This document shows positions 51,558-60,850 of a stretch of DNA of 64,000 nt, piece after piece. The position numbers and the translations under genes were made by a program. How positions within the stretch are numbered: the first letter of the stretch is position 1; every line of letters begins with the position of its first letter. Source of the DNA: Bacteroidia bacterium. GTDB lineage: Bacteria > Bacteroidota > Bacteroidia > Flavobacteriales_D > Cryomorphaceae. Where the stretch lies: the NCBI GenBank assembly GCA_030427905.1, contig JAUICL010000002.1, positions 620,001-684,000 of the forward strand, written 5' to 3'. Under the pieces are notes generated by a model. The model searched no databases. It was not told the DNA's origin and saw only the letters and a list, made by a program, of their open reading frames with translations.

Positions 51558-52187
51558 TTAGTGATCCAGACGGTAAATTTCCATCACGTCTTCCAAGATC
51601 TTATTGAAGTCTATTTTTAGATCGATCAGTTTTCCTGAATGAATATCGAAAACCCATCCATGCACGGTTACTCCGCGCTCTTGTATAGCCTTTTGTACCA
51701 CGGCGGTTTTTATCACATTGATGCATTGCTCTTGAACATTGAGTTCCACAAGCCTCTTATACTTTGCTTCTTCGTCCTGAATACTGTTTAGCTCAGTTTT
51801 GTGCAGGCGGTAAACATCTCTAATATTTCTAAGCCACGGATTGAGAATGCCTAGGTCTTGTGCTTGCATAGCAGCTTTCACTCCTCCACAATAATAGTGA
51901 CCACAAACTACGATGTGGTTTACTTTCAGGTGATGTACGGCGTATTCTACGACTGACATGACATTCAGGTCAGCATTTGGTACCATGTTGGCGATATTTC
52001 TGTGAACAAAAACATCACCAGGCGCAAGCCCCATTAGTTCTTCAGCAGTAACACGGCTATCTGAACACCCAACGTAAAGCATTTCTGGAGATTGGCCCTT
52101 TGACATATTGCTGAAATAGTCTCCATCTATGGATAGTTTATCCTTAACCCATGCTCTATTTTTATCAAATACTTCTTGAACATTCAT
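51558..52187 (-). CDS. Beta-class carbonic anhydrase
   Basis: A 209-residue enzyme. YVGCSDSRVTAEELMG has the zinc Cys and the Asp-Arg dyad; VVCGHYYCGGVKAA gives the zinc His and second Cys. It interconverts CO2 and bicarbonate in the cytoplasm, supplying carboxylases. Monocistronic, with a terminator downstream. Confidence 0.95.
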   Translation of the reverse strand: MNVQEVFDKNRAWVKDKLSIDGDYFSNMSKGQSPEMLYVGCSDSRVTAEELMGLAPGDVFVHRNIANMVPNADLNVMSVVEYAVHHLKVNHIVVCGHYYCGGVKAAMQAQDLGILNPWLRNIRDVYRLHKTELNSIQDEEAKYKRLVELNVQEQCINVIKTAVVQKAIQERGVTVHGWVFDIHSGKLIDLKIDFNKILEDVMEIYRLDH

Positions 52188-52263
52188 ATCGTTCGCTTTT
52201 TTAATAGTTCGTTATTGGTTGCCGAAGATAATACACAGAGTTTTACTTTCCGGAATAAAACGA

Positions 52264-52295
52264 ATCGGGCTGGAGCGCATGCTCTCCAACCCGAT
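52264..52295 (-). terminator. Strong hairpin after the pirin gene
   Basis: ATCGGG-C-TGGAG pairs with CTCCA-A-CCCGAT (11 bp, one mismatch, 8-base loop), 63 bp past the stop of the pirin gene, with U-rich sequence following on the minus strand. Confidence 0.5.
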
Positions 52296-52357
52296 AAAAG
52301 AACTTGATGAATTGCATTCATATCCCGATAATTCTTGAACCATCAATTCAATATAGT

Positions 52358-53236
52358 TTAGATAATCATCGGAACTTCCATCAACAAGAGTCTTGTCCCT
52401 GGTTTGGTTTCAAACTTTACTTTATCTGTGTTCCACATTCCATATCCATCGCGTTTGCTGAGCTCTTGGCCTTCGGCAACTGCATCACCTTCGAGAACGA
52501 AAACGTATAATCCATTTGTCTCCGCGCTTTTCAACTCATAAGTAAGCTCTTTTGCTTGGTCAAACTCCCCTAGGTGAAACCAAGCGTTTTGGTGAATCCA
52601 CACTCCTTGATCGTTTTGATTAGGTGAAAGCACTTGATAGAATTTATTCGGTTCAGCAATTTGATTGAGTGGTATCTGATCGTACCGCGGCGTGACATCT
52701 CTTTTGTTTGGAAACATCCAGATCTGCAGAAATTTCACATCCTTATCAGGGTTTTTATTGTACTCACTGTGAAAAATGCCGGTTCCAGCGCTCATCACCT
52801 GAATCTCTCCCGATCTGATCACGGCTCTATTTCCCATACTGTCTTTGTGCTCCAAATCTCCTTCGAGTGGAATGGAAATGATTTCCATATTGTCGTGTGG
52901 ATGTGTTCCAAAACCCATTCCACCAGCTACTACATCATCGTTTAATACGCGGAGCAAACCAAAATTCATCCGCTCGGGATTGTGATAATTGGCAAAACTA
53001 AAGGTGTGGTGTGTGTCGAGCCAACCGTGATTGGCATGCCCTCTGGTTTGGGCTCTATGCAATACCGTGTTCATGGTTTTTACTTCTTTATTGGGCAGGT
53101 GGTTAAACCCAACCTTATTCATTAATTTATCGTAAGTCGACTTCTCGTCTGAGCTACTCTTAGCAGTCAATGCAGGGGCCGCTGCACCAGCTGCAGCCAT
53201 GAGTAGTGACTTTTTCAAAAAACTTTTTCGCTTCAT
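52358..53236 (-). CDS. Pirin-family protein with signal peptide
   Basis: The ATG at 53236 gives KRKSFLKKSLLMAAAGAAAPALTA, a signal-peptide-like leader with basic start. The core has pirin metal ligands: GFGTHPHDNMEIISIPL (two His) and SAGTGIFHSEYNKNP (His and Glu), in the first cupin; a second cupin lacks them. Pirins act as redox-sensing metalloproteins or quercetinases, usually in the cytosol. An exported form is unusual; a frame from 53275 only adds more residues. It follows the AraC regulator on the same strand. Confidence 0.84.
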   Translation of the reverse strand: MKRKSFLKKSLLMAAAGAAAPALTAKSSSDEKSTYDKLMNKVGFNHLPNKEVKTMNTVLHRAQTRGHANHGWLDTHHTFSFANYHNPERMNFGLLRVLNDDVVAGGMGFGTHPHDNMEIISIPLEGDLEHKDSMGNRAVIRSGEIQVMSAGTGIFHSEYNKNPDKDVKFLQIWMFPNKRDVTPRYDQIPLNQIAEPNKFYQVLSPNQNDQGVWIHQNAWFHLGEFDQAKELTYELKSAETNGLYVFVLEGDAVAEGQELSKRDGYGMWNTDKVKFETKPGTRLLLMEVPMII

Positions 53237-53325
53237 GGTCGTCCTTGTTATTGTTGGTACAAAGATCGGGACCACATGAAGGAAAAGTGATACAGAAAGC
53301 AGGTTGATACTTGCGAAAATCCGAA

Positions 53326-54201
53326 CTAGTTGAGTTCACGAAATGCCGAAGGAGACATGCCCGTACACTTTTTGAAGAAAGCTGAAAAGTGCGATGACTC
53401 GTTAAAACCCAGCTCAAATGCAATTTCCTTTTGGGATTGCTCAGAGAAATAAATCATGCGCTTGGCTTCCAGAATGAGTTTGGCCTGGATATGTGTTTTT
53501 GCGCTTTTGCCAGTGGCTTGCTTGAGTACCTTGTTGAGATAATCGGGGCTGATGTGCAGCGAATCTGCATACTCATTAACGCTATGCCATTGCTTGTATT
53601 TATCTTCCAATACATCTTTGAATCCCCGCAGGAGCATATTTCGGTTAGAGAGTGATTGTGTATATGCATCAATCTCTATATCGCAGGCGTTGTTGCAGCT
53701 GATCAGAAACAGTTTTAAAAGTGCACCGAGCGACTGATCTTTAAAACTTCCATTTTGACCATTAGCTGCAAGCATTTTTTCGCACCACGCCGCCAATTCT
53801 TTTTCTTGAGCAGTATTAAGCTGAAGCGGTGGGCTCTGTCCGAATTCCTGAAATAGATTTAAGTCTTGGATAAAATGAGACGAGATGCCGTGTCTCTCCA
53901 TAAACGTTTCGGTGAAGATCATGACGTAGCCTTCGCTCCTTTCCTTCTCTTCTATTTGATGAATCATTCCCGGCGCGACAAAGAACACTTGATTACCAAT
54001 CAATTCATATGATTCGAAATCTATTTTGTGGCAACCATTTGCACGAAGGGGAAACACAACGGTATAGTAATCATGTCGGTGCGGAGCGTCAACTTTTCCC
54101 TTTCGTTGATCGTTTATTTCTTCCATTCGCATTATGGCAAAACCCATTCCATCGCCAAAGCGCTCAAATTCAGAATACCGCTTTACCACATCATTTTTCA
54201 T
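53326..54201 (-). CDS. AraC-family transcriptional regulator
   Basis: A 291-residue regulator. The N-terminal part is a cupin ligand-binding domain (PHRHDYYTVVFPLRANGCHK). The C-terminal double HTH is clear: VNEYADSLHISPDYLNKVLK and QKEIAFELGFNESSHFSAFF, then FKKCTGMSPSAFREL. It overlaps the DUF1801 stop by 11 bp. It may control the downstream exported pirin gene, or the divergent paa operon; neither is shown. Confidence 0.9.
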   Translation of the reverse strand: MKNDVVKRYSEFERFGDGMGFAIMRMEEINDQRKGKVDAPHRHDYYTVVFPLRANGCHKIDFESYELIGNQVFFVAPGMIHQIEEKERSEGYVMIFTETFMERHGISSHFIQDLNLFQEFGQSPPLQLNTAQEKELAAWCEKMLAANGQNGSFKDQSLGALLKLFLISCNNACDIEIDAYTQSLSNRNMLLRGFKDVLEDKYKQWHSVNEYADSLHISPDYLNKVLKQATGKSAKTHIQAKLILEAKRMIYFSEQSQKEIAFELGFNESSHFSAFFKKCTGMSPSAFRELN

Positions 54202-54541
54202 CGATCTGCGTCAAGCTCTTTTTTAAAACCCGTTTAATCACCTTTACGGGAATATCAGTTTCAGGATCAATCGGTAAAATCTTGACCATCGTCCGGTTTC
54301 CGGCAATTAGGGCATCATCATCAATCAGATATCCACGTAGAAAACCAATATAAGGCTGCTTTGTTTTCTTGTCCTTCCAGAAATAACACACCAACTTTCC
54401 GCGATAGCTAAAGAAGGGAGATCCGTACTTCCACACTTCGATTATTTCCGGGTGAAAAGCCTTTATCACTTCACGAATAGCCAACAGGCAGCCACGCCTG
54501 GGTTCTTCTAGGTCAAAGTAGTAGTTTTCTATTGGGTTCAC
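54191..54541 (-). CDS. DUF1801 (YdhG-like) protein
   Basis: A 116-residue single-domain protein matching DUF1801: REVIKAFHPEIIEVWKYGSP, VCYFWKDKKTKQPYIGFLRG. No function is established for the family, which has a TATA-binding-like fold. It is divergent from paaA and is transcribed with the AraC gene (11-bp overlap). Confidence 0.85.
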   Translation of the reverse strand: MNPIENYYFDLEEPRRGCLLAIREVIKAFHPEIIEVWKYGSPFFSYRGKLVCYFWKDKKTKQPYIGFLRGYLIDDDALIAGNRTMVKILPIDPETDIPVKVIKRVLKKSLTQIDEK

Positions 54542-54628
54542 GGAAACAAAACTAAAACCAAATTTGCTTGTTTTCTATTTAGAACCAATAGAAATAGAAT
54601 TAGATTCGGACTTGCCGAGATCGGTCTA

Positions 54629-54658
54629 TTGTTCTTTCTCAGCAAAGCCGTATTTTTA
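54629..54658 (+). promoter_or_regulatory. Promoter of the phenylacetate operon
   Basis: TTG (54629-54631), 19 bases, then TATTTTTA (7 of 8 to TAnnTTTG) at 54651-54658, with the paaA ATG 23 bases on. Upstream, TTCTATTT (54573-54580) and AAATAGAA (54592-54599) form an inverted repeat that could be a regulator site. Confidence 0.45.
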
Positions 54659-54681
54659 CGAATCCTAAAATCAAATTATAC

Positions 54682-55626
54682 ATGGACATTGCCGAAAAAG
54701 AAAAGCAATTTCAAGATAAAATAGATAGCGGTCAGAAGATTGAAGCCAAAGAATGGGTTCCTGAAAATTACCGCAAACAACTTATCAGAATGATATCTCA
54801 GCACGCTCACTCAGAGATTGTTGGGATGCTTCCCGAGGGAAACTGGATTACCAGAGCTCCTTCACTTCGAAGAAAAGCGGTACTACTCGCCAAGATTCAA
54901 GATGAAGCCGGTCATGGACTCTACCTCTACTCTGCTGCCGAAACACTAGGCGTTGAGCGTGGAGAGTTGATCGACCAACTCATCACTGGAAAGGCAAAAT
55001 ACTCGAGCATCTTCAACTACCCTACTCTGACCTGGGCCGATATCGGAGCCATCGGTTGGTTGGTAGATGGAGCTGCGATTGTAAATCAAACCATGTTGGC
55101 TCGTGGATCTTACGGACCATACTCTCGTGCTATGGTGCGGATTTGTAAGGAAGAGAGCTTCCACAACCGTCAAGGGTATGAATTGCTTTACGATCTGGCC
55201 CAAGGAACGCCAGAGCAAAAAGCCATGGCTCAGGATGCCTTGAACCGCTGGTGGTGGCCATCTATTCAAATGTTGGGCCCATCTGATGCAGATTCAAAAA
55301 ACAGTGGCGAAACTATGCGTTGGCGCATTAAAGTGGAAAGTAACGATACGGTAAGACAACGCTTTATCGATCGCACTGTTCCACAAGCCGAAGCGGCTGG
55401 GCTGACTATTCCCGACCCCGATCTTAAATTCAATGAAGAAACCGGTCATTGGGAGATCGGTGAGATCGACTGGACGGAATTTTACCAGGTAATCAAAGGT
55501 TATGGGCCGTGCAATAAAAAGCGTCTCCGCGCTCGCCAAGAAGCCGAACACGAAGGAGAATGGGTGCGTGAAGCAGCCAAAGTCTACGCCGAAAAACAAG
55601 CAGCTAAAAAAACCAAGGCTGCCTGA
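54682..55626 (+). CDS. paaA: Phenylacetyl-CoA epoxidase subunit A
   Basis: A 314-residue catalytic subunit of the 1,2-phenylacetyl-CoA epoxidase. Di-iron helices show [13 protein letters not shown] (E-x2-H) and [14 protein letters not shown] (E-x2-H), with [15 protein letters not shown] before them. With PaaB and PaaC it attacks the aromatic ring using O2. First gene of a nine-gene plus-strand operon. Confidence 0.96.
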   Translation: MDIAEKEKQFQDKIDSGQKIEAKEWVPENYRKQLIRMISQHAHSEIVGMLPEGNWITRAPSLRRKAVLLAKIQDEAGHGLYLYSAAETLGVERGELIDQLITGKAKYSSIFNYPTLTWADIGAIGWLVDGAAIVNQTMLARGSYGPYSRAMVRICKEESFHNRQGYELLYDLAQGTPEQKAMAQDALNRWWWPSIQMLGPSDADSKNSGETMRWRIKVESNDTVRQRFIDRTVPQAEAAGLTIPDPDLKFNEETGHWEIGEIDWTEFYQVIKGYGPCNKKRLRARQEAEHEGEWVREAAKVYAEKQAAKKTKAA

Positions 55627-55656
55627 TTCTACTAACTGCAAGAAAGATTAAACTAT

Positions 55657-55944
55657 ATGTCAACTGATCAAGGAATGCTCTGGGAAGTATTCGTTCAAGC
55701 CAAACCTGGAATACCACACAAGCACGCTGGAAGTGTACACGCTCCCGATGCTGAAATGGCGCTTAAAAGCGCTCGCGATGTTTATACGCGAAGAAGAGAA
55801 GGAACAAGTATTTGGGTGGTTCCGGCCAATATGATTTCGGCTACAACAGAACAAGACGCCGATTCGTTTTTTGACCCGGCAGATGATAAAGTGTACCGAC
55901 ACCCTACTTTTTATACTATTCCAGAAGGCGTAAAGTATCTATAA
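55657..55944 (+). CDS. paaB: Phenylacetyl-CoA epoxidase subunit B
   Basis: A 95-residue PaaB: WEVFVQAKPGIPHKHAGSVH, AEMALKSARDVYTRRREG and SIWVVPANMI are family signatures. The subunit has no metal site and bridges PaaAC heterodimers. 30 bp after paaA; paaC begins one base after its stop. Confidence 0.96.
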   Translation: MSTDQGMLWEVFVQAKPGIPHKHAGSVHAPDAEMALKSARDVYTRRREGTSIWVVPANMISATTEQDADSFFDPADDKVYRHPTFYTIPEGVKYL

Positions 55945-55945
55945 G

Positions 55946-56707
55946 ATGACCAAAGAAGAAGCACTATACGAGTTCTTAATCCGGCTTGGTGACAATGCCC
56001 TGATATTGGGACAACGACTAGGTGAATGGTGTGGTAAGGCCCACCAACTGGAGTCTGATATCGCCTTGACTAATGTAGCTCTAGATCAAATCGGACAGGC
56101 TCGCTTGCTGCTAACTGAAGCAGGGCGCATAGAAGGAAAAGGCAGAACAGAAGATGACCTAGCCTATATGCGCGGCGAGATGGATTTCCGTAACAATTTG
56201 CTCGTAGAGCAAGACAATGGAGATTTTGCTCACACCATTGTTCGTCAATACATTTTCGATGTTTTCCAATATCACCTTCTAAAAGGTTTGCAGAAAAGTT
56301 CAAACGACTTTTTAAAAGCGTACGCCGACAAGAGTATTAAGGAGGTGACTTACCACCGATCGCTTAGCCACGACTGGATGCTTAGACTCGGAGATGGAAC
56401 AGAGCTCAGTCATCAGAAGATGCAAGATGCCCTAGACGATCTTTGGGAGTACACTGGAGAGCTTTTTGAAATGACCGAAGCCGATGATGTTTTGATCGCT
56501 GAAGGTATGATTCCGAAGCTCAGTGATATTAAAAAGATTTGGGAAGAAGAAGTTGAAGCGACTATTCAAGAAGCTACACTTAAAGTTCCTGATACATTAG
56601 GGTTTATGGCATACGGATCGCGAAAGGGGATTCACTCCGAATACCTGGGGTACATCCTGGCAGAAATGCAGGTTCTCCCCCGCTCTATGCCGGACGCAAA
56701 ATGGTAA
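55946..56707 (+). CDS. paaC: Phenylacetyl-CoA epoxidase subunit C
   Basis: A 253-residue structural partner of PaaA with a ferritin-like fold (FLIRLGDNALILGQRLGEWC, FRNNLLVEQDNGDFAHTIVR, SRKGIHSEYLGYILAEMQVL). It lacks catalytic metal and assists substrate binding and assembly. One base gap to paaD. Confidence 0.95.
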   Translation: MTKEEALYEFLIRLGDNALILGQRLGEWCGKAHQLESDIALTNVALDQIGQARLLLTEAGRIEGKGRTEDDLAYMRGEMDFRNNLLVEQDNGDFAHTIVRQYIFDVFQYHLLKGLQKSSNDFLKAYADKSIKEVTYHRSLSHDWMLRLGDGTELSHQKMQDALDDLWEYTGELFEMTEADDVLIAEGMIPKLSDIKKIWEEEVEATIQEATLKVPDTLGFMAYGSRKGIHSEYLGYILAEMQVLPRSMPDAKW

Positions 56708-56708
56708 T

Positions 56709-57203
56709 ATGAAAACGGTACAAGACTCAGAACTGGAATATTTCGACCTGCTGGAGACCATCAGCGATCCGGAGATTCCCGTTCTGACAATTGTCGATCT
56801 TGGGATTGTACGGTCTTGTGAAACTATTTCGGAAGGTAAGGTAAAGGTCGTCATCACTCCCACCTACACAGGCTGCCCTGCGATGGACACCATTGCAGAT
56901 GATATCAAAAAGGCCTTTGCCAAAGAAGGACTCGAAGTGGTATTGGAAACACAGATACACCCAGCCTGGACCACAGATTGGATCACCGAGAAAGGCAAGG
57001 CAAATCTAGAAGCCTACGGTATTGCTCCCCCTGCACATAAAACCAGCGACAAGGGAGCTTTGATGGGTCGAGATGAAGTGCGCTGCCCCCAATGCAAAAG
57101 CACCAATACCGAAGTGATTTCGCAGTTTGGATCCACTGCTTGTAAAGCCCTATACCGCTGCAAGGATTGTCTTGAGCCCTTTGATTACTTTAAGTGCCTT
57201 TAA
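56709..57203 (+). CDS. paaD: Phenylacetate degradation protein PaaD (Fe-S or maturation factor)
   Basis: A 164-residue protein with an N-terminal MIP18/DUF59 domain (ISDPEIPVLTIVDLGIVRS, YTGCPAMDTIADDI) and a C-terminal zinc ribbon (RCPQCKSTNTEVI ... LYRCKDCLEPFDYFKC). It is needed for epoxidase activity, probably for metal or iron-sulfur maturation. In E. coli the symbol is paaD (paaJ in some species). Confidence 0.93.
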   Translation: MKTVQDSELEYFDLLETISDPEIPVLTIVDLGIVRSCETISEGKVKVVITPTYTGCPAMDTIADDIKKAFAKEGLEVVLETQIHPAWTTDWITEKGKANLEAYGIAPPAHKTSDKGALMGRDEVRCPQCKSTNTEVISQFGSTACKALYRCKDCLEPFDYFKCL

Positions 57204-57249
57204 TTGCATCCATATTTCTAACTTCGTATCCCAACCGTAACGGGAACCA

Positions 57250-58026
57250 ATGAAACACATCAATTTTGAAGTAGAAGACGGGATTGCCCGCATCCAACTA
57301 AAACGCCCCGAAGTATTTAATAGTTTTCACAAGGAAATGGCCATGGAAATGCAAGATGCATTAGACCAGTGCCAGGAAGACAAATCAACCAGAGCAGTTG
57401 TGATTTCGGGTGAAGGAAAAGCCTTTTGTGCCGGTCAGGACCTAAAAGAAGTTACTGACCCGAACGGGCCCCTTCTAACGAGTATCGTGAGAGACCATTA
57501 CAATCCCATCATCGAAAAGATTAGGAATCTCGACAAGCCTGTGATCGCCGCGGTGAACGGTGTGGCTGCAGGAGCTGGTGCCAATATTGCCCTAGCGTGT
57601 GATGTGGTGATCGCGTCTGAAAACGCCAGTTTCATTCAAGCGTTTAGCATGATCGGACTTGTGCCTGACAGTGGTGGAACATTCTTCTTACCGCGCTTGA
57701 TCGGTTTTCAAAAGGCATCTGCCCTAATGATGCTCGGCGATAAAATAAAAGCCAATGAAGCTGAAGAGCTCGGGATGATTTACAAAGCCGTTCCAGCCGA
57801 TGAGTTTGAAAACGTGATTGAGCAAACGGCAACAAAACTGGCCAACATGCCTACCGTAGGGTTGGCGTACACCAAGAAGGCTTTAAACCGCTCTATGGTC
57901 AACAACCTTTCGGCACAGCTAGCACTCGAAGAGCAATTGCAGACCAAGGCTGGAAGCACATACGATTACAACGAAGGTGTAGCAGCCTTTTTAGAGAAAA
58001 GAAAACCTGTTTTTAAGGGAGAATAA
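57250..58026 (+). CDS. paaG: Ring-epoxide isomerase, crotonase family (PaaG-like)
   Basis: A 258-residue crotonase. GEGKAFCAGQDLKEVTDPNG forms the oxyanion hole, and MIGLVPDSGGTFFLPRLIG holds the catalytic Asp of PaaG rather than the Glu of hydratases. It converts the epoxide of phenylacetyl-CoA to the oxepin form. It lies 46 bp after paaD, with paaH 5 bp downstream. Confidence 0.9.
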   Translation: MKHINFEVEDGIARIQLKRPEVFNSFHKEMAMEMQDALDQCQEDKSTRAVVISGEGKAFCAGQDLKEVTDPNGPLLTSIVRDHYNPIIEKIRNLDKPVIAAVNGVAAGAGANIALACDVVIASENASFIQAFSMIGLVPDSGGTFFLPRLIGFQKASALMMLGDKIKANEAEELGMIYKAVPADEFENVIEQTATKLANMPTVGLAYTKKALNRSMVNNLSAQLALEEQLQTKAGSTYDYNEGVAAFLEKRKPVFKGE

Positions 58027-58031
58027 TTAGC

Positions 58032-59228
58032 ATGAATCAAAATCAAGATAAAATTCCCGTTGGCGTTGTTGGAAGTGGCGCTATGGGTACCGGAATCGCT
58101 CAAGTTGCTGCGACAGCGGGTCATGAAGTCATGATATTTGACAACAGTACGGAGTCCATTACGCGTTCTTCTGAATCCTTGAAAAAAGTATTCAACCGGT
58201 TGGTTGAAAAAGGGAAAGTTTCACAGGCTGATGCCGATACCATTCTGGGGCGAATCAGCTATTGCAACAATCTCGAAGAATTGAGTTCCGCCAAATTGGT
58301 GATTGAAGCCATCGTGGAGAACATCGAAGCTAAAAAAGCACTGTTTAGCCACTTGGAAGTGATCGTGGACGACGATGCCATTTTAGCGACCAACACATCT
58401 TCGCTCAGCATTGCCAGCATTTGCGCCGCATGTAGCAAACCGCATCGCGTATTGGGAATCCATTTCTTCAACCCGGCTCCACTTATGCCTTTGGTTGAAA
58501 TTGTATCTGGTGTGCAGACGAGTGGTGAGACACTTGTAGAAGCTAGAAATTTAGTGGACTCTTGGGGCAAGACAACGGTGACAGCCAAGGATACACCTGG
58601 GTTTATCGTAAACCGAGTTGCGCGCCCGTTCTATGGAGAAGCGCTTCGAATTTTGGAAGAAGGCATCGCCGATGCACCTACTATCGACTGGGCAGTAAAG
58701 GAAATTGGAAAGTTTAGAATGGGGCCTTTCGAACTCATGGACTACATCGGAAACGACGTAAACTACGCTGTAACCGAATCTGTATTTGAAGCCTTTTTCT
58801 ACGACCCGCGCTACAAGCCATCATTCACCCAGAAACGCATGGTTGAAGCCGGTTGGTTGGGTAGAAAGACGAAGCGTGGCTACTACAATTACGCTGAAGG
58901 AGCTGTAAACCCAGAACCAACAAAAGACGAAAAACTTGGTCAAGAGATCGTAAATCGAATTTTGCTGATGTTGATCAACGAAGCCGTTGATGCGCTTTAC
59001 TTGAACATTTCAACCCGCGACGGCATAGATCTCGCCATGACCAAAGGTGTAAACTACCCTACTGGTCTTTTGAAATGGGCCGATAAATTGGGAGTGCAAA
59101 CCGTATTGAAAGGCCTTCAAGAGTTGCATGAGCTCTACGGTGAAGACCGCTATAGACCAAGCGTACTTCTGAAGAAAATGGCAAAAGAAAACGCGCGTTT
59201 TTATACCGAAAACGTTCTAGAAAACTAG
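58032..59228 (+). CDS. paaH: 3-hydroxyacyl-CoA dehydrogenase (PaaH/PaaC-type)
   Basis: A 398-residue NAD-dependent dehydrogenase. VGVVGSGAMGTGIAQVAATA is the Rossmann motif, and LGIHFFNPAPLMPLVEIVSG contains the catalytic His. Two 3HCDH C-terminal domains are present, so it is longer than the 280-residue butyryl enzymes and shorter than E. coli PaaH. It oxidises 3-hydroxyadipyl-CoA to 3-oxoadipyl-CoA. Confidence 0.88.
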   Translation: MNQNQDKIPVGVVGSGAMGTGIAQVAATAGHEVMIFDNSTESITRSSESLKKVFNRLVEKGKVSQADADTILGRISYCNNLEELSSAKLVIEAIVENIEAKKALFSHLEVIVDDDAILATNTSSLSIASICAACSKPHRVLGIHFFNPAPLMPLVEIVSGVQTSGETLVEARNLVDSWGKTTVTAKDTPGFIVNRVARPFYGEALRILEEGIADAPTIDWAVKEIGKFRMGPFELMDYIGNDVNYAVTESVFEAFFYDPRYKPSFTQKRMVEAGWLGRKTKRGYYNYAEGAVNPEPTKDEKLGQEIVNRILLMLINEAVDALYLNISTRDGIDLAMTKGVNYPTGLLKWADKLGVQTVLKGLQELHELYGEDRYRPSVLLKKMAKENARFYTENVLEN

Positions 59229-59231
59229 TTG

Positions 59232-59639
59232 ATGTCGGCCGAAGAGATCGTTGGTAAAATGATGGAAAAAGATGCTTTCAGCCAATGGCTGGGCATCGAA
59301 GTGATGGCTGTGAAACCAGGATTCGCGCAGCTCAAAATGAAGGTGCGTAGCGATATGGTCAATGGTTTTGACATTGCCCACGGTGGCATTTCCTTTAGCC
59401 TGGCCGATAGCGCTCTAGCCTTTGCTAGCAATGGTCACGGACAAATTTCCGTTTCCACACAAACAGCGATACAACATCTCGAGCCGATTCACAAAGGCGA
59501 TTCACTGATCGCCGTAGCAGATGAAATAAAATTGAGCAACAAGCTTGGTCACTACCGTGTGACTGTTCGCAATCAGGACGAAAAGCTCGTTGCAGACTTT
59601 CAAGGTGTGGTTTACCGCACACCAAAATCATGGACATGA
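59232..59639 (+). CDS. paaI: PaaI-type acyl-CoA thioesterase
   Basis: ATG at 59232 (after a TTG at 59229) is preferred. A 135-residue hot-dog thioesterase: NGFDIAHGGISFSLADSALA carries the N-x-H-x-G-G active site and SVSTQTAIQHLEPIHKGDSL the second signature. It releases CoA from stalled ring-hydroxylated thioesters, protecting the pathway. Overlaps the thiolase gene by 10 bp. Confidence 0.92.
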   Translation: MSAEEIVGKMMEKDAFSQWLGIEVMAVKPGFAQLKMKVRSDMVNGFDIAHGGISFSLADSALAFASNGHGQISVSTQTAIQHLEPIHKGDSLIAVADEIKLSNKLGHYRVTVRNQDEKLVADFQGVVYRTPKSWT

Positions 59640-60850
59640 AAAAAGCATTTATCATAGACGGAGCCCGGACTCCAATTGGAAATTTCCGCGGAACGCTTGG
59701 AGCAGTTAGAACAGATGATTTAGCAGCTCACCCAATTAAAGCATTGATGGATAAGCATCCGAATCTAGATTGGTCGGAAGTAAACGACGTGATCATGGGC
59801 TGTGCTAATCAGGCTGGAGAAGACAACCGAAACGTAGCGCGTATGGCTCTCCTACTCGCTGGCCTTCCTTTCAGCGTTCCGGGTGAAACGGTCAATCGGC
59901 TTTGCGCTTCGGGTATGTCGGCAATCGCTCTAGCCATGAAATCCATCAAAGCGGGTGAAGGCGATCTATTTATCTCAGCCGGAGTTGAAAACATGACCCG
60001 CGGACCCTGGGCTATTGCCAAGTCGGCTAGCCCTTTCGGAAACGACAATAAAATGTACGACACGAGTTTCGGTTGGCGTTTTATCAACCCAAAAATGAAA
60101 GAGCTCTACGGAACTGATGCCATGGGACAAACTGCGGAGAACTTGGTTGACAAGTACAGCATTTCGCGAGAAGATCAAGACGCCTTTGCTTATCGCTCTC
60201 AAATGAAAGCGACCGAAGCGAGAAAGAACGGTCGTTTAGCCAAAGAGATCAGTCCTGTTTCGATTCCAAGACGCAAGCAAGACGACTTGGTATTCGCGGA
60301 AGATGAATTCATCAAACCCACAACCACACCTGAAATTCTAGCCAAGTTAAGACCGTCTTTTCGAAAAGAAGGTGGAACGGTAACCGCTGGAAACGCTTCT
60401 GGGCTAAACGATGGAGCCGCGGCTGTGCTTGTGGCTTCAGAAGATGCCGTAGCTAAGCACAATCTAAAGCCAATGGCTGAGATATTGAGCAGCGCTGTGG
60501 TTGGGGTGGAGCCGAGAATTATGGGAATTGGACCCGTTGGCGCTTCAAAACTAGCACTCGAACGAGCTGGATTGACCCTAGACGACATGGATGTCATTGA
60601 ACTTAACGAAGCCTTTTCTGCACAGAGTTTGGCTGTAACCAGAGAACTCGGTTTGGCTGATGATGATCCACGTGTGAACCCGAATGGCGGTGCGATTGCT
60701 CTAGGACATCCACTTGGAATGAGCGGTACGCGAATCACGTACAGCGCAGCTTTGGAGCTTCAGCTTACAGGCAAGAAATATGCGCTCTGTACCATGTGTA
60801 TCGGTGTTGGTCAAGGATATGCGGTCGTTCTTCAGAATCCCAACGCGTAA
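59630..60850 (+). CDS. 3-oxoadipyl-CoA thiolase (acetyl-CoA acyltransferase)
   Basis: A 406-residue thiolase. VNRLCASGMSAIALAMKS has the nucleophile Cys, GGAIALGHPLGMSGTRI the His and CTMCIGVGQGYAVVL the second Cys. In this operon it should cleave 3-oxoadipyl-CoA to succinyl-CoA and acetyl-CoA (pcaF or paaJ in other species; I leave the symbol open). A second ATG (59636) gives MKKAFIIDGARTPIG and may be the true start. Confidence 0.93.
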   Translation: MDMKKAFIIDGARTPIGNFRGTLGAVRTDDLAAHPIKALMDKHPNLDWSEVNDVIMGCANQAGEDNRNVARMALLLAGLPFSVPGETVNRLCASGMSAIALAMKSIKAGEGDLFISAGVENMTRGPWAIAKSASPFGNDNKMYDTSFGWRFINPKMKELYGTDAMGQTAENLVDKYSISREDQDAFAYRSQMKATEARKNGRLAKEISPVSIPRRKQDDLVFAEDEFIKPTTTPEILAKLRPSFRKEGGTVTAGNASGLNDGAAAVLVASEDAVAKHNLKPMAEILSSAVVGVEPRIMGIGPVGASKLALERAGLTLDDMDVIELNEAFSAQSLAVTRELGLADDDPRVNPNGGAIALGHPLGMSGTRITYSAALELQLTGKKYALCTMCIGVGQGYAVVLQNPNA

